This document shows positions 34,855 through 43,701 of a stretch of DNA of 64,000 nt, piece after piece. Location: positions 1 to 64,000 of the forward strand of contig JAKGBX010000004.1 of the NCBI GenBank assembly GCA_021555075.1, in the 5' to 3' direction. The stretch comes from Rhodobacteraceae bacterium LMO-JJ12. GTDB taxonomy: Bacteria > Pseudomonadota > Alphaproteobacteria > Rhodobacterales > Rhodobacteraceae. The notes beneath the pieces are model-generated. The model was not told the DNA's origin and ran no database searches. It was given only the letters and a program-made list of their open reading frames with translations. The translations under genes and the position numbers were made by a program. How positions within the stretch are numbered: the first letter of the stretch is position 1; each line of letters opens with the position of its first letter.

Positions 34855-37800
34855 GCACACGCCTTGCCACGGGTGGGCGGCTGATTGACCGCTCGAAACA
34901 GGTTTCTTTCCGTTTTAACGGCAAGCAGATGGTCGGGTATGAGGGTGATACCCTGGCGGCGGCTTTGCTCGCCAATGACCAGATGATGATGGGCCGGTCG
35001 TTCAAATACCACCGCCCGCGTGGCGTGGTGGCGAGCGGGGCCGAAGAGCCCAATGCGCTGGTCAATCTGGGTGAGGGCGGTCGATTTGAGCCGAACCAGC
35101 GCGCAACGACCACCGAGATATTCGATGGGCTGACCGCCACGAGCCAGAACCATTGGCCGAGCCTGGAGTTTGATGTGGGCGCAATCAACAACGCGGTCGC
35201 GCGCTTCCTTCCTGCGGGGTTTTACTACAAGACCTTCATGTTTCCGCGGTTTGCCTGGAAACATCTTTACGAGCCGATCGTGCGGCATTCGGCGGGGCTG
35301 GGCCGGGTGCCCAAAGAGCGCGATGTCGATACCTATGAGCATTACTACGCATTCTTTGACGTGGTGGTGATCGGCGGTGGTGTGGCCGGGTTGCAGGCCG
35401 CGAAGTTGGCCGGGCGGGCCGGGGCCAAAGTGCTGTTGATGGAGCAGACTGCGCATTGGGGCGGGCGCGCGCCGGTGGATGGCGGCAAGGTTGACCATGC
35501 GCCTGTGGAGAAGTTTGTGGAGGGAATTGTTTCAGAGCTGAAAACAATGCCCAACGTGACGCTGCGCAACCGGATGATGGGGGCAGGAGTTTATGACCAT
35601 GGCTATGTGCTGGGTTATGAGCGGTTGCGCGATCATTGCCCCGAGGAGGCCGGGCCGAGGCATCGGCTTTGGCGGATCAGGGCGGGGCGGATCATCACCG
35701 CCACCGGCGCCATCGAGCGCCCGCTGAGCTTTGCCGGGAATGATATTCCTGGCGTGATGCTGGCCGGTGCATTGCGCGATTATATTGTCGATTACGGTAT
35801 TAGCCCGGGCGACCGTGTGGTGGTTGTTACCAACAATGACGACGCCTATCGCACTGCGATTGCCGTTAAAAATGCCGGTTTGGCTGTGCCGGTCGTGATT
35901 GATGCCCGCAACAATGGTGGCGGGGCGTTGGCCGATATGGCGCGCGACTTGGGTGTTCGCGTCGAATGCGGCAAGGCAATTTCCAAGGTGCTGGGCAACA
36001 AGCGCGTGACCGGTGTGGCAATCTGTTCGCAGGCCGGCGAAGGCGCGGTGGAAGAGGAAATTGCCTGTGACGTGGTGGCGATGTCGGGCGGATGGTCGCC
36101 AGTGGTGCATCTGTGGTCACATTGCGGTGGCAAGCTGAGGTGGGACGAGCAACAGGCGAATTTCCGCCCGGATGGGGATAAGCCGCCGCTGGGAGCGGAT
36201 GGCGCCGGGTTCGTTCTGGCCGCAGGGGCTGCCAATGGCGAGATGTCGCTGGGGGCGATCCTTGCCGATGCAAGCCAGGCGGGGGAACGGGCCGCGGCGC
36301 AGACAGGGCATAAGTCGAAGCGCGCTGCTACACCTCAGGCGGAGAGAAGTGACGAGGCTCCCATGGAACCTGTCTGGTTGATGCCACATGGGGCAGGACC
36401 CAAGCTGCGCGCCAAGGCCTGGCTGGATTATCAGAACGATGTGAAGGTCAGTGATGTGCAACTGGCAGCGCGCGAAGGGTATGAGAGCGTCGAACACACC
36501 AAGCGGTATACGACGCTGGGCATGGCGACGGATCAAGGGAAGCTGAGTAATGTCAATGGATTGGCCACGTTGGCCGGGGCATTGAATGCGCCGATCCCAG
36601 CGGTCGGCACCACCACTTTCCGCCCTCCCTATACGCCGATCTCGTTTGGCGCGATTGCCGGCGAGGCGCGCGCCGAAACCTTCCAGCCGCTCAGACGCAC
36701 GCCGATGCATGACTGGCATGTGGAGGCCGGGGCGCATTGGGAGCCGGTGGGCCAATGGCGACGGCCTTATTGCTATCCCAAAACCGGGGAAAGCCATGGC
36801 GACGCAGTGAGCCGGGAAATCAATCAGACCCGGTCGAGTCTCGGGCTGCTTGATGCTTCGACGCTGGGTAAGCTGATCGTAAAGGGGCCGGATGCGGGCA
36901 AGTTTCTCGACATGCTCTACACCAATATGATGAGCACGTTGAAACCGGGCAAATGCCGCTATGGGCTGATGTGCAGTGAAAACGGCTTTCTGATGGATGA
37001 CGGCGTGGTGGCGCGGCTGGATGAGGATACCTTCCTGTGCCACACCACAACGGGGGGCGCTGAACGTATTCACGGCCATATGGAAGAATGGTTGCAAACC
37101 GAGTGGTGGGATTGGCAAGTCTATGTCGCCAACGTGACCGAGCAATGGGCGCAGATCGCGGTGGTCGGTCCAAATGCCCGGAAAGTCTTGGAAAAGCTGA
37201 GCGAGGATGATTTGAGCGCCGAGGCGTTGCCTTTCATGACCTGGAAGGATGTGACGCTAAGCCGCGTCAAGGCGAGAGCATTCAGGATTTCGTTCTCTGG
37301 TGAGTTGAGCTACGAAATTGCCGTGCCCGCCAGCCATGGTCGCGCCATTTGGGACAAGTTGCTGGCGGCCGGTAATGAGTTTGGCGTGACACCTTATGGA
37401 ACGGAGGCCCTGCATGTGATGCGGGCTGAGAAGGGTTTTATAATGATCGGGGATGAAACCGATGGCACTGTGATCCCACAGGATCTCGGGCTGCACTGGG
37501 CGCTGTCGAAGAAAAAAGACGACTATCTCGGGAAACGCGCACAAACACGCAGTCACATGGCCGACCCTGACCGTTGGAAGCTTGTCGGACTTGAAACGTT
37601 GGATGGTGCGGTTCTGCCTGATGGGGCCTATGCGGTGGGGGCAGGTGAAAACCTCAACGGTCAGCGCAATGTGCAGGGTCGCGTTACCTCGACCTATTAC
37701 AGTCCAACGTTGGACAAGGGCATCGCAATGGGGCTGGTGTTGCATGGGCCTGATCGCATGGGTGAGGTTCTGAGTTTCCCTGGCACCGACGGGACGACCT

Positions 37801-37862
37801 ATGAGGCGCGGATTGTTGATCCGGTGTTTTATGACAAGGAAGGGGAGAAGCAGAATGTCTGA
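34851..37862 (+). CDS. soxA: Sarcosine oxidase alpha subunit
   Basis: Large subunit of 1003 aa. Residues about 15-100 form a ferredoxin-like N-terminal domain; the NAD-binding motif VVVIGGGVAGLQAAKLAGRA lies at 171-190; a second nucleotide-binding and FAD-like region spans about 270-480; the C-terminal part from about residue 610 is an aminomethyltransferase (GcvT-like) domain that binds tetrahydrofolate and accepts the one-carbon unit. The start overlaps soxD by 4 bases and the end overlaps soxG by 8. Length and domain order are normal. Confidence 0.95.
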   Translation: MSTRLATGGRLIDRSKQVSFRFNGKQMVGYEGDTLAAALLANDQMMMGRSFKYHRPRGVVASGAEEPNALVNLGEGGRFEPNQRATTTEIFDGLTATSQNHWPSLEFDVGAINNAVARFLPAGFYYKTFMFPRFAWKHLYEPIVRHSAGLGRVPKERDVDTYEHYYAFFDVVVIGGGVAGLQAAKLAGRAGAKVLLMEQTAHWGGRAPVDGGKVDHAPVEKFVEGIVSELKTMPNVTLRNRMMGAGVYDHGYVLGYERLRDHCPEEAGPRHRLWRIRAGRIITATGAIERPLSFAGNDIPGVMLAGALRDYIVDYGISPGDRVVVVTNNDDAYRTAIAVKNAGLAVPVVIDARNNGGGALADMARDLGVRVECGKAISKVLGNKRVTGVAICSQAGEGAVEEEIACDVVAMSGGWSPVVHLWSHCGGKLRWDEQQANFRPDGDKPPLGADGAGFVLAAGAANGEMSLGAILADASQAGERAAAQTGHKSKRAATPQAERSDEAPMEPVWLMPHGAGPKLRAKAWLDYQNDVKVSDVQLAAREGYESVEHTKRYTTLGMATDQGKLSNVNGLATLAGALNAPIPAVGTTTFRPPYTPISFGAIAGEARAETFQPLRRTPMHDWHVEAGAHWEPVGQWRRPYCYPKTGESHGDAVSREINQTRSSLGLLDASTLGKLIVKGPDAGKFLDMLYTNMMSTLKPGKCRYGLMCSENGFLMDDGVVARLDEDTFLCHTTTGGAERIHGHMEEWLQTEWWDWQVYVANVTEQWAQIAVVGPNARKVLEKLSEDDLSAEALPFMTWKDVTLSRVKARAFRISFSGELSYEIAVPASHGRAIWDKLLAAGNEFGVTPYGTEALHVMRAEKGFIMIGDETDGTVIPQDLGLHWALSKKKDDYLGKRAQTRSHMADPDRWKLVGLETLDGAVLPDGAYAVGAGENLNGQRNVQGRVTSTYYSPTLDKGIAMGLVLHGPDRMGEVLSFPGTDGTTYEARIVDPVFYDKEGEKQNV

Positions 37863-38424
37863 GGTTGTCAGTGCGCTGCCCGGGGCCCGGTTTGACGGGA
37901 TTGCCCTTGTTGAGGAGGCTGGGCCGGTGGGGATGATCACCATTCGCGGCAGGTTAAGCGATAAGGGTTTCGCGAAGGTCTTGAAAAAACAGTGTGGTCT
38001 AGCCGTGCCGGGGCAACGCAAAGTGGTGCAGGGTGGCGGCAAGACGTTGATCTGGATGTCACCGGACGAGCTTTTGTTGGTTCTGCCGTATGACGCGGCA
38101 GATACGGAGATTGCAGCGCTAAACGAGGCGCTGAGCGGGACGCATACATTGGCGGTCAACGTATCGGATGCGCGCGCAGTTTTTGACGTAAGCGGCGCGC
38201 AGGCGCGTGATGTGCTGGCCAAGCTGTTTCCCGTGGATCTCTCGACGGACGCGTTTGGGATGGGCATGATCCGACGCTCGCGCATGGCGCAGGTTCCGGC
38301 GGCTTTGTGGATGGAAGGTGCAGACCGGTTCCGCGTTGTCTGTTTCCGTTCCGTCGCGCAATACGCCTTTGATGTTCTGAGCGTAGCCGCCGCGCCGGGC
38401 AGCGAGGTGGGCTTGCACGCTTGA
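37855..38424 (+). CDS. soxG: Sarcosine oxidase gamma subunit
   Basis: GcvT-like subunit of 189 aa that packs against the alpha subunit's aminomethyltransferase domain. Family marks include TIRGRLSDKGFAKVLKK, IWMSPDELLLVLP and DARAVFDVSGAQARDVLAKL (20 residues). An AGGGGAGAAG site sits inside the end of soxA. It is the last gene of the sarcosine oxidase operon. Confidence 0.92.
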   Translation: MSEVVSALPGARFDGIALVEEAGPVGMITIRGRLSDKGFAKVLKKQCGLAVPGQRKVVQGGGKTLIWMSPDELLLVLPYDAADTEIAALNEALSGTHTLAVNVSDARAVFDVSGAQARDVLAKLFPVDLSTDAFGMGMIRRSRMAQVPAALWMEGADRFRVVCFRSVAQYAFDVLSVAAAPGSEVGLHA

Positions 38425-38455
38425 GTGTAACCTGTCGGTGCATGGATACTCGGTG

Positions 38456-38478
38456 GGCCGTCCAGTAAAGGACAGGCC
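38456..38478 (+). other. Bulged stem-loop after soxG
   Basis: GGCCGTCC (38456-38463) pairs with GGAC and GGCC (38470-38478, with a bulged A) around AGTAAA. There is no T-tract. It lies in the 185-base interval between soxG and sodB and may mark the 3' end of the sox transcript. Confidence 0.35.
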
Positions 38479-38609
38479 TTGGGATAGATTGCTGTCAGCG
38501 GTAAACCTTGAGTGTTTTACCCGGAAATCTGCGCGGCCCTCTTGACCTTTCACCGGGTTGTCCCCCACATGAGGTTAATAGATTAACATGAACAAGAAGG
38601 GGCTGACCC

Positions 38610-39209
38610 ATGGCTTTCGAACTTCCTGATCTTCCTTACGCGCATGACGCACTGGCCGCAGATGGCATGAGCGCCGAGACGATGGAGTATCACCACGACC
38701 TGCACCACAAGGCCTATGTCGACAACGGCAACAAGCTGATTGAAGGCACGGAATGGGCGGGCAAGAGCCTCGAAGAAATCATCACCGGCACTTATGACAA
38801 GGGTGCGGTGGCGCAAAGCGGGATTTTCAACAACATCAGCCAGCTTTGGAACCACAACCAGTTCTGGGAGATGATGGGACCGGGCGCGAGCAAGATGCCG
38901 GGTGAGTTGGACAAGGCAATTACCGAGAGCTTCGGTTCTGTCGATGAATTCAAATCGCAATTTGCTGCTGCGGGTGCCGGGCAGTTCGGTTCTGGCTGGT
39001 GCTGGTTGGTGAAAGACACGGATGGCAGCCTGAAGGTGACCAAGACAGAGAATGGCGTTAACCCGCTCTGCTTTGGGCAAACCGCGCTTCTGGGTTGTGA
39101 CGTGTGGGAGCATTCCTATTACATCGACTTCCGCAACAAGCGTCCGGCTTATCTGGATAACTTCCTCAACAAGCTGGTGAACTGGGAAAACGTGGCTTCG
39201 CGCCTCTGA
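38610..39209 (+). CDS. sodB: Superoxide dismutase, Fe type
   Basis: Cytoplasmic enzyme of 199 aa that converts superoxide to O2 and H2O2. Metal ligands His28 (EYHHDLHH), His82 (LWNHNQFW), Asp164 and His168 (CDVWEHSYY) are present. Gln78 in NNISQLWNH is the second-sphere residue typical of iron enzymes, so Fe is favoured over Mn. It has its own upstream region and a strong terminator, so it is probably monocistronic. Placement after a peroxide-generating oxidase operon may be coincidence. Confidence 0.93.
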   Translation: MAFELPDLPYAHDALAADGMSAETMEYHHDLHHKAYVDNGNKLIEGTEWAGKSLEEIITGTYDKGAVAQSGIFNNISQLWNHNQFWEMMGPGASKMPGELDKAITESFGSVDEFKSQFAAAGAGQFGSGWCWLVKDTDGSLKVTKTENGVNPLCFGQTALLGCDVWEHSYYIDFRNKRPAYLDNFLNKLVNWENVASRL

Positions 39210-39239
39210 GCCTTTCCGCAAACCAAAAAAGAGTTTCTG

Positions 39240-39274
39240 CGCCCTCCGATACTCATCGGGGGGCGTTTTCTTTT
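39240..39274 (+). terminator. Rho-independent terminator after sodB
   Basis: CGCCCTCCGAT (39240-39250) pairs over 11 positions, with one T-G wobble, with ATCGGGGGGCG (39255-39265) around ACTC, followed by TTTTCTTTT. This is the strongest terminator in the window. Confidence 0.92.
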
Positions 39275-39342
39275 GACGCACTTGGAACATCACCGGCGGG
39301 CGCTGCGTTTGTTCGTTAAGCTGCTTTGAAAGGAGAGATATC

Positions 39343-39561
39343 ATGGCAGAACGAAAACGTTCCAAGGACAAGAGCCGCGATAGCGAGAAGATTCTGGGCG
39401 ATCAAACAGCGATCAGCCAGCAAGGCAGGTCGGGTGGCGACTTGGCGCGCAAAGTTGCGACGCGAGACGAGGAAAAACGATCGAATGAGCGTCCGGCAGG
39501 CGTAACGCGTGTCACGAAGCAAGATGAGATTGATACAGGCACAGATCGGAAAGGCGAATGA
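39343..39561 (+). CDS. Small highly charged hypothetical protein
   Basis: A 72-aa protein rich in Lys, Arg, Asp, Glu and Ser, apparently disordered, with no hydrophobic segment. A strong AAAGGAGAG site lies 8 bases before the ATG. Its stop codon is immediately followed by the ATG of the host-attachment-like gene, so both are co-translated. I do not recognise the family; the composition resembles stress- or nucleic-acid-associated small proteins, but that is not evidence of function. Confidence 0.65.
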   Translation: MAERKRSKDKSRDSEKILGDQTAISQQGRSGGDLARKVATRDEEKRSNERPAGVTRVTKQDEIDTGTDRKGE

Positions 39562-40020
39562 ATGGCTATTTTGACAAAAGGCACTTGGGTGTTGATCGCC
39601 AACAGCGAAAAGGCGCTTTTCTTGCGCAATGACCTTGATGCGCAAGATCCCGATTTGAACGTTGTTCGCAAAGACGAACAGGATAATCCATCTGACAGGG
39701 AGCAATCCGCCAACCGGCCCGGGCGCAAGCCTGATACCGGGGTCAATCAGTTCTCGGCGATGGATGACACCGATTGGCACGAGTTGGCCAAGGAACGTTT
39801 TGCAAACGATCTTGCCGCCCGGCTCTATGAGTTTGCGCATAAGGGCGCGTTTGATCGCATTGTGTTGGTAGCAGGACCCAACGTGCTTGGCGCGTTGCGC
39901 AAGGAATTGCACAAAGAGGTGCAGGATCGGGTGGTTGCGGAGCTCGACAAGGATCTGACGAACCACCCGCTCGACAAGGTTGAGGAAATGCTCAAGGAAG
40001 AGCTGGATCCGGCGCTTTGA
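39562..40020 (+). CDS. Host-attachment family protein
   Basis: A 152-aa soluble protein resembling the family annotated as required for attachment to host cells. The first half has TWVLIANSEKALFLRN, and the C-terminal half contains DRIVLVAGPNVLGALRKELH and the LTNHPLDKVEEML end, a pattern shared with archaeal eRF1/baeRF-like folds. The biological role is unclear despite the family name. It is translated directly after the 72-aa protein and converges on the LOG-family gene. Confidence 0.72.
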   Translation: MAILTKGTWVLIANSEKALFLRNDLDAQDPDLNVVRKDEQDNPSDREQSANRPGRKPDTGVNQFSAMDDTDWHELAKERFANDLAARLYEFAHKGAFDRIVLVAGPNVLGALRKELHKEVQDRVVAELDKDLTNHPLDKVEEMLKEELDPAL

Positions 40021-40038
40021 AGTCTGGGGCCACAGCTG

Positions 40039-40602
40039 TCAGGTTAAGGTTTCGTGCAATTTTTCTATCAGGCTTTCCACGCTAGGCGCGACGTGAATGA
40101 AACTCTTTAGGGAGCTTTCTGCGAAACCTTCATCGATGACATGATCCAGCAGCTTGATGAGGGGCTCCCAGTAATCTTCTGTGTTCAATAGGAAAATGGG
40201 TTTGGCGTGCAATCCGAGTTGTCGCCAAGTGAGCGCTTCGAAGAATTCATCAAGCGAGCCGGCACCACCAGGCAGCATGACGATGGCGTCGGAATTCATG
40301 AACATCACCTTCTTGCGCTCGTGCATGTTCTCGGTGATGACAAATTGCGTCAGGTCGCGCTTGCCGACCTCAAGCTGCATCAGATGCACCGGAATGACGC
40401 CGAAGGTTTTGCCGCCCGCCAATTGAGCTGAACGCGCCACGGCACCCATCAGCCCGATATCGCCTGCGCCATAGACCAGCCGCCAACCTTCACCTGCAAG
40501 TGCCGTTCCCAGGCGCGTGGCTGTCTCCATATAGGAGGGGCGTGCACCGGCGCGCGAGCCGCAGTAGACGCAGATGGAAGGCTGGCTGGGTGATGCGGTC
40601 AT
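40039..40602 (-). CDS. LOG-family (TIGR00730) nucleotide phosphoribohydrolase-like protein
   Basis: Rossmann-fold protein of 187 aa. The family motif PGGxGTxxE appears as PGGAGSLDE, with Ser for Thr, and the ERKKVMF segment carries the other catalytic residues. Characterised relatives hydrolyse AMP or cytokinin riboside monophosphates. The ATG at 40602 has a GGGAG site; an upstream extension overlaps the divergent LysM gene and is unlikely. It probably acts alone. Confidence 0.85.
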   Translation of the reverse strand: MTASPSQPSICVYCGSRAGARPSYMETATRLGTALAGEGWRLVYGAGDIGLMGAVARSAQLAGGKTFGVIPVHLMQLEVGKRDLTQFVITENMHERKKVMFMNSDAIVMLPGGAGSLDEFFEALTWRQLGLHAKPIFLLNTEDYWEPLIKLLDHVIDEGFAESSLKSFIHVAPSVESLIEKLHETLT

Positions 40603-40710
40603 CGTGTTAAAGCTCCCGAGGGGCAAGAGAGGGTTTTGACCCGTGTTATCCTTGTTGATAAACAGGCTCAACCGTGCTGGAACTTCTGTGTGCGGAGGGG
40701 AAGGGATAAG

Positions 40711-42432
40711 ATGAGCGAACGGACCGGTCTGATGGGGGCGCGAGGCGCGGTTTTGGCCGGAGCCGGAGCGATAGCGGTGGCTGTTGGGGTCGCGTGGTTT
40801 TCAGGTGTGTTCACGCCCGACGTGACGCAGACGCCTACCGGCGCGTTGACGCCAAGCACGCAAACAGGAGATGCGATAGAAACGCCGCCTGACAAGGCAC
40901 CTGACAAGGCAGATGACACGGTCGTGGTGGTGCAGGACGTGTCAGAACAGCAGGACGCGCCGCAAGATCAAACGGCGCAACCCGGAGCAAGTGACGGCGA
41001 GAGTTCTGAAGAAGCGCCTATCACGCAAGCTTCTGACACGCCCGCCCCGGTAGACCCCTTGAAGGATGAGACTGTTCCCCGGAACACTGAGGTTGAGGCA
41101 GGGCAGATTGCACAGGACCCTTCCGAACCTGCAACAGATCCTGCAACAGATGAAGCCGCCCAAGACGAGGCTCCGCTTGCGCAGGCATCAACACCTTTGG
41201 AGCAAACCGACGATGCACCTGTCCCGACTACGCCGATGCCGCCACGCATTGATCTGGTCAGGGTGGAGCCGGATGGCAGCGCCACAATTGCAGGGCGGGG
41301 AGAGCCGAACACGGAGATCGTGACCGAGCTTGATGGGCAGGAGATTGGCCGTGTGACGGCGACGAGCGATGGCAGTTTCGTGCAGTTTCTCAGTCTGCCC
41401 ATTGCACAGGTGCCGCAGATGATCAGGTTATGGGTGGCCCTGCCGGAGGGCGGGCGGCTCTATGCGTTGGAGGATGCTATTCTGGCTCCCGCTCCGGTGG
41501 CTGAGACGAGTGCGGCAGCCGATCCGCAAGAGGTGTTGTCGTCGGTTCCGGTAGAGACTCCCGTAACTGCACAAGAGGCCGGGGAAGTATCCTTGGATCA
41601 GGACGCAGAACAGGTGGCCACTCAGACTGACGATCGTGGGCAAACGGATCAGTCTGCCGATCTGGCGGCCATGCAGAAAGATCCTGTGCAAGCCGATGAG
41701 CCAAAGTTGCCGGAAACGAAAGAGGCTGGCACGGTAGAGATTGCGGTTCAGGATGTTGTTGAACCGGAAGCTGCGCCGAGTATCCATCAGGTCGCCGAAG
41801 ACGTGATAACAAGCCAATCACAGGTAACACCGTCGCAAGAATCCCCCATCGCAGTGCCGGTGCTTGCTGAGGATTCGCAAGTGCCAGTCGAGACACCGGA
41901 CCCGCCGCGCGCACCGATGGTGTTGTTGGCCGGACAAGAGGGCATGCGCGTGGTGCAGCAGACGGAGGCGCCGCCCGAGGTAATGAGCGCGGTGGCGCTT
42001 GATACCATTACCTATTCCGAGGATGGCGAGGTGCAACTGAGCGGGCGCGCGCGCGGCACCGGATTCGTGCGCGTCTATATCGACAACAAGGCGATCACCA
42101 CATCGCGGATCTCGGCGGATGGCGGCTGGAGGACCGATCTGCCGGATGTGGATACGGGGATCTATACCCTGCGGGTTGATGAGATTGACGATGCGGGGCA
42201 GGTAACCAGCCGGGTTGAGACGCCATTCAAACGCGAAGCGCAAGCCGTGGTGGCCGAAGCCGGACAGGTGAGCGCGATTACGGTTCAGCCGGGCAATACG
42301 CTCTGGGCCATTGCGCGTGAAAACTATGGTGAGGGAATCCTTTACGTGCGGCTCTATCAAGCCAACAAGGACCGTATTCGTAACCCGGATCTGATTTATC
42401 CGGGCCAGGTTTTCGATATTCCACGCGAGTAA
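40711..42432 (+). CDS. LysM domain protein with long acidic linkers
   Basis: Cell-envelope protein of 573 aa. One N-terminal membrane helix (about residues 9-28) anchors it. Two Ig-like beta domains (about 181-255 and 425-505) are separated by acidic Gln/Glu/Asp/Pro/Thr/Ala-rich linkers (about 35-175 and 260-420). A C-terminal LysM domain (about 524-571, with TVQPGNTLWAIARENYGEG) binds peptidoglycan. The architecture suggests a tether spanning the periplasm between inner membrane and cell wall. GGAGGGGAAGGG lies before the ATG. It is divergent from the LOG-family gene. Confidence 0.82.
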   Translation: MSERTGLMGARGAVLAGAGAIAVAVGVAWFSGVFTPDVTQTPTGALTPSTQTGDAIETPPDKAPDKADDTVVVVQDVSEQQDAPQDQTAQPGASDGESSEEAPITQASDTPAPVDPLKDETVPRNTEVEAGQIAQDPSEPATDPATDEAAQDEAPLAQASTPLEQTDDAPVPTTPMPPRIDLVRVEPDGSATIAGRGEPNTEIVTELDGQEIGRVTATSDGSFVQFLSLPIAQVPQMIRLWVALPEGGRLYALEDAILAPAPVAETSAAADPQEVLSSVPVETPVTAQEAGEVSLDQDAEQVATQTDDRGQTDQSADLAAMQKDPVQADEPKLPETKEAGTVEIAVQDVVEPEAAPSIHQVAEDVITSQSQVTPSQESPIAVPVLAEDSQVPVETPDPPRAPMVLLAGQEGMRVVQQTEAPPEVMSAVALDTITYSEDGEVQLSGRARGTGFVRVYIDNKAITTSRISADGGWRTDLPDVDTGIYTLRVDEIDDAGQVTSRVETPFKREAQAVVAEAGQVSAITVQPGNTLWAIARENYGEGILYVRLYQANKDRIRNPDLIYPGQVFDIPRE

Positions 42433-42546
42433 GCTGACGCCAGCTGGAGTTTCGAGGCGACGAAACGTCACGCGAAGTGGTGTTGCGCGGTGTGTGCGCT
42501 TGTTGCCGTAGTAAATGCGCGTGTGTAAATGGGAAGGAAAGCTGTG

Positions 42547-43614
42547 ATGGCAAGACGGATACTTGTTGATCAGAGTGATATCACCAAGGTGACGTTGGAG
42601 GACGTGCCGTCGCGGGTATTGGCCGAAGGGGAGGTGCGGCTGAAGCTGGAAAGCTTTGCGCTCACTGCAAACAATGTCACCTACGCCGCGGTCGGGTTTG
42701 TTATCGGATATTGGCGGTTCTTTCCTTCGGGTCAGGAGGGGCAGGGGATCGTGCCTGTCTGGGGCGTGGCGAAAGTGGTCGAGAGCCGCAACGCCGAGCT
42801 GTCAGAGGGTGCACGATTCTACGGTTTCTATCCGATGGCGGAGGAGTTGGTGATCGCGCCAAAAGCGACACCTGACGGCACATTTCTGGATCAGAGCGTG
42901 CACCGGGCCGATTTGCCGCTAATCTACAACACCTATGTCGGTGTTCGTGAAGGCACGCCCGAGGAAGACTATCTCAGAGCGTTGTTGCAGCCGTTGCTCG
43001 CGACGTCCTATCTGTTGTTTGATTGGCTGGCCGACAACGACTGGTTCGGAGCCGAGCAGATCGTGATCGGGAGCGCGTCGTCGAAAACCGGGCTAGGCCT
43101 GTGCAAGTTTCTGGCCGAACCTGCTGTGCGACCTTACCGCATTGTCGGGCTGACTTCAGAGCGAAATCGCGGGTTCGTCGAGGCTTTGGGGGCTTGTGAC
43201 GAGGTGTTGAGTTATGACGAGATCGACAAGTTGGCCCGGGTGCCGACAGTTTACGTCGACATGTCAGGCAATGCAGATGTGAAGGCGCGGTTGCATGGGT
43301 ATCTGACGGATCAGTTGCAACATTCTGCGGCGGTCGGAACCAGCCATTGGGACAAGTTCAACCCACCCGCCAACCTGCCGGGGCCGAAGCCACAATTCTT
43401 TTTCGCGCCATCGCAGGTGGCCAAGCGACGCGAAGAATGGGGACCGGGAGTGATCGAGAAACAGATCACTGCGGCCTGGAAACGGATTGCAGCAGATGTG
43501 GAAAGCTGGCTTGATCTGCGGGTGCAGGACAGGCTGGAACCGGCGATGCAGGTCTGGTGCGATCTGGCGCAAGGGCGCGCCGATCCGCGTGACGGGCATG
43601 TGTTCCGGCTTTGA
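42547..43614 (+). CDS. DUF2855 protein
   Basis: A 355-aa protein with an alcohol-dehydrogenase-like (MDR) layout: an N-terminal part with GEVRLKLESFALTANNVTYA, then a Rossmann-like centre with IVIGSASSKTGLGLC (about residues 175-190). No zinc-binding cysteines are seen, so it is not a classic zinc ADH; quinone reductase- or enoyl-reductase-like chemistry is possible. A GGAAGGAAA site precedes the ATG at 42547. It is 114 bases after the LysM gene and 87 before the ABC exporter gene. Function unknown. Confidence 0.75.
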   Translation: MARRILVDQSDITKVTLEDVPSRVLAEGEVRLKLESFALTANNVTYAAVGFVIGYWRFFPSGQEGQGIVPVWGVAKVVESRNAELSEGARFYGFYPMAEELVIAPKATPDGTFLDQSVHRADLPLIYNTYVGVREGTPEEDYLRALLQPLLATSYLLFDWLADNDWFGAEQIVIGSASSKTGLGLCKFLAEPAVRPYRIVGLTSERNRGFVEALGACDEVLSYDEIDKLARVPTVYVDMSGNADVKARLHGYLTDQLQHSAAVGTSHWDKFNPPANLPGPKPQFFFAPSQVAKRREEWGPGVIEKQITAAWKRIAADVESWLDLRVQDRLEPAMQVWCDLAQGRADPRDGHVFRL

Positions 43615-43701
43615 AGCCTGTTTTGACACATGTGGTGGGTGGCATTCGCGCGCCGAGCGGCCTATCTACGTGGTCTTGAACACGTAAAGGACACGAGGCG
43701 C

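Noticed and set aside
32757-38424. Sulfur-oxidation Sox system
   Set aside because: The symbols coincide, but the subunit sizes, FAD and GcvT-like domains and the delta-subunit zinc motif are those of sarcosine oxidase. No soxXYZ-type genes are present.
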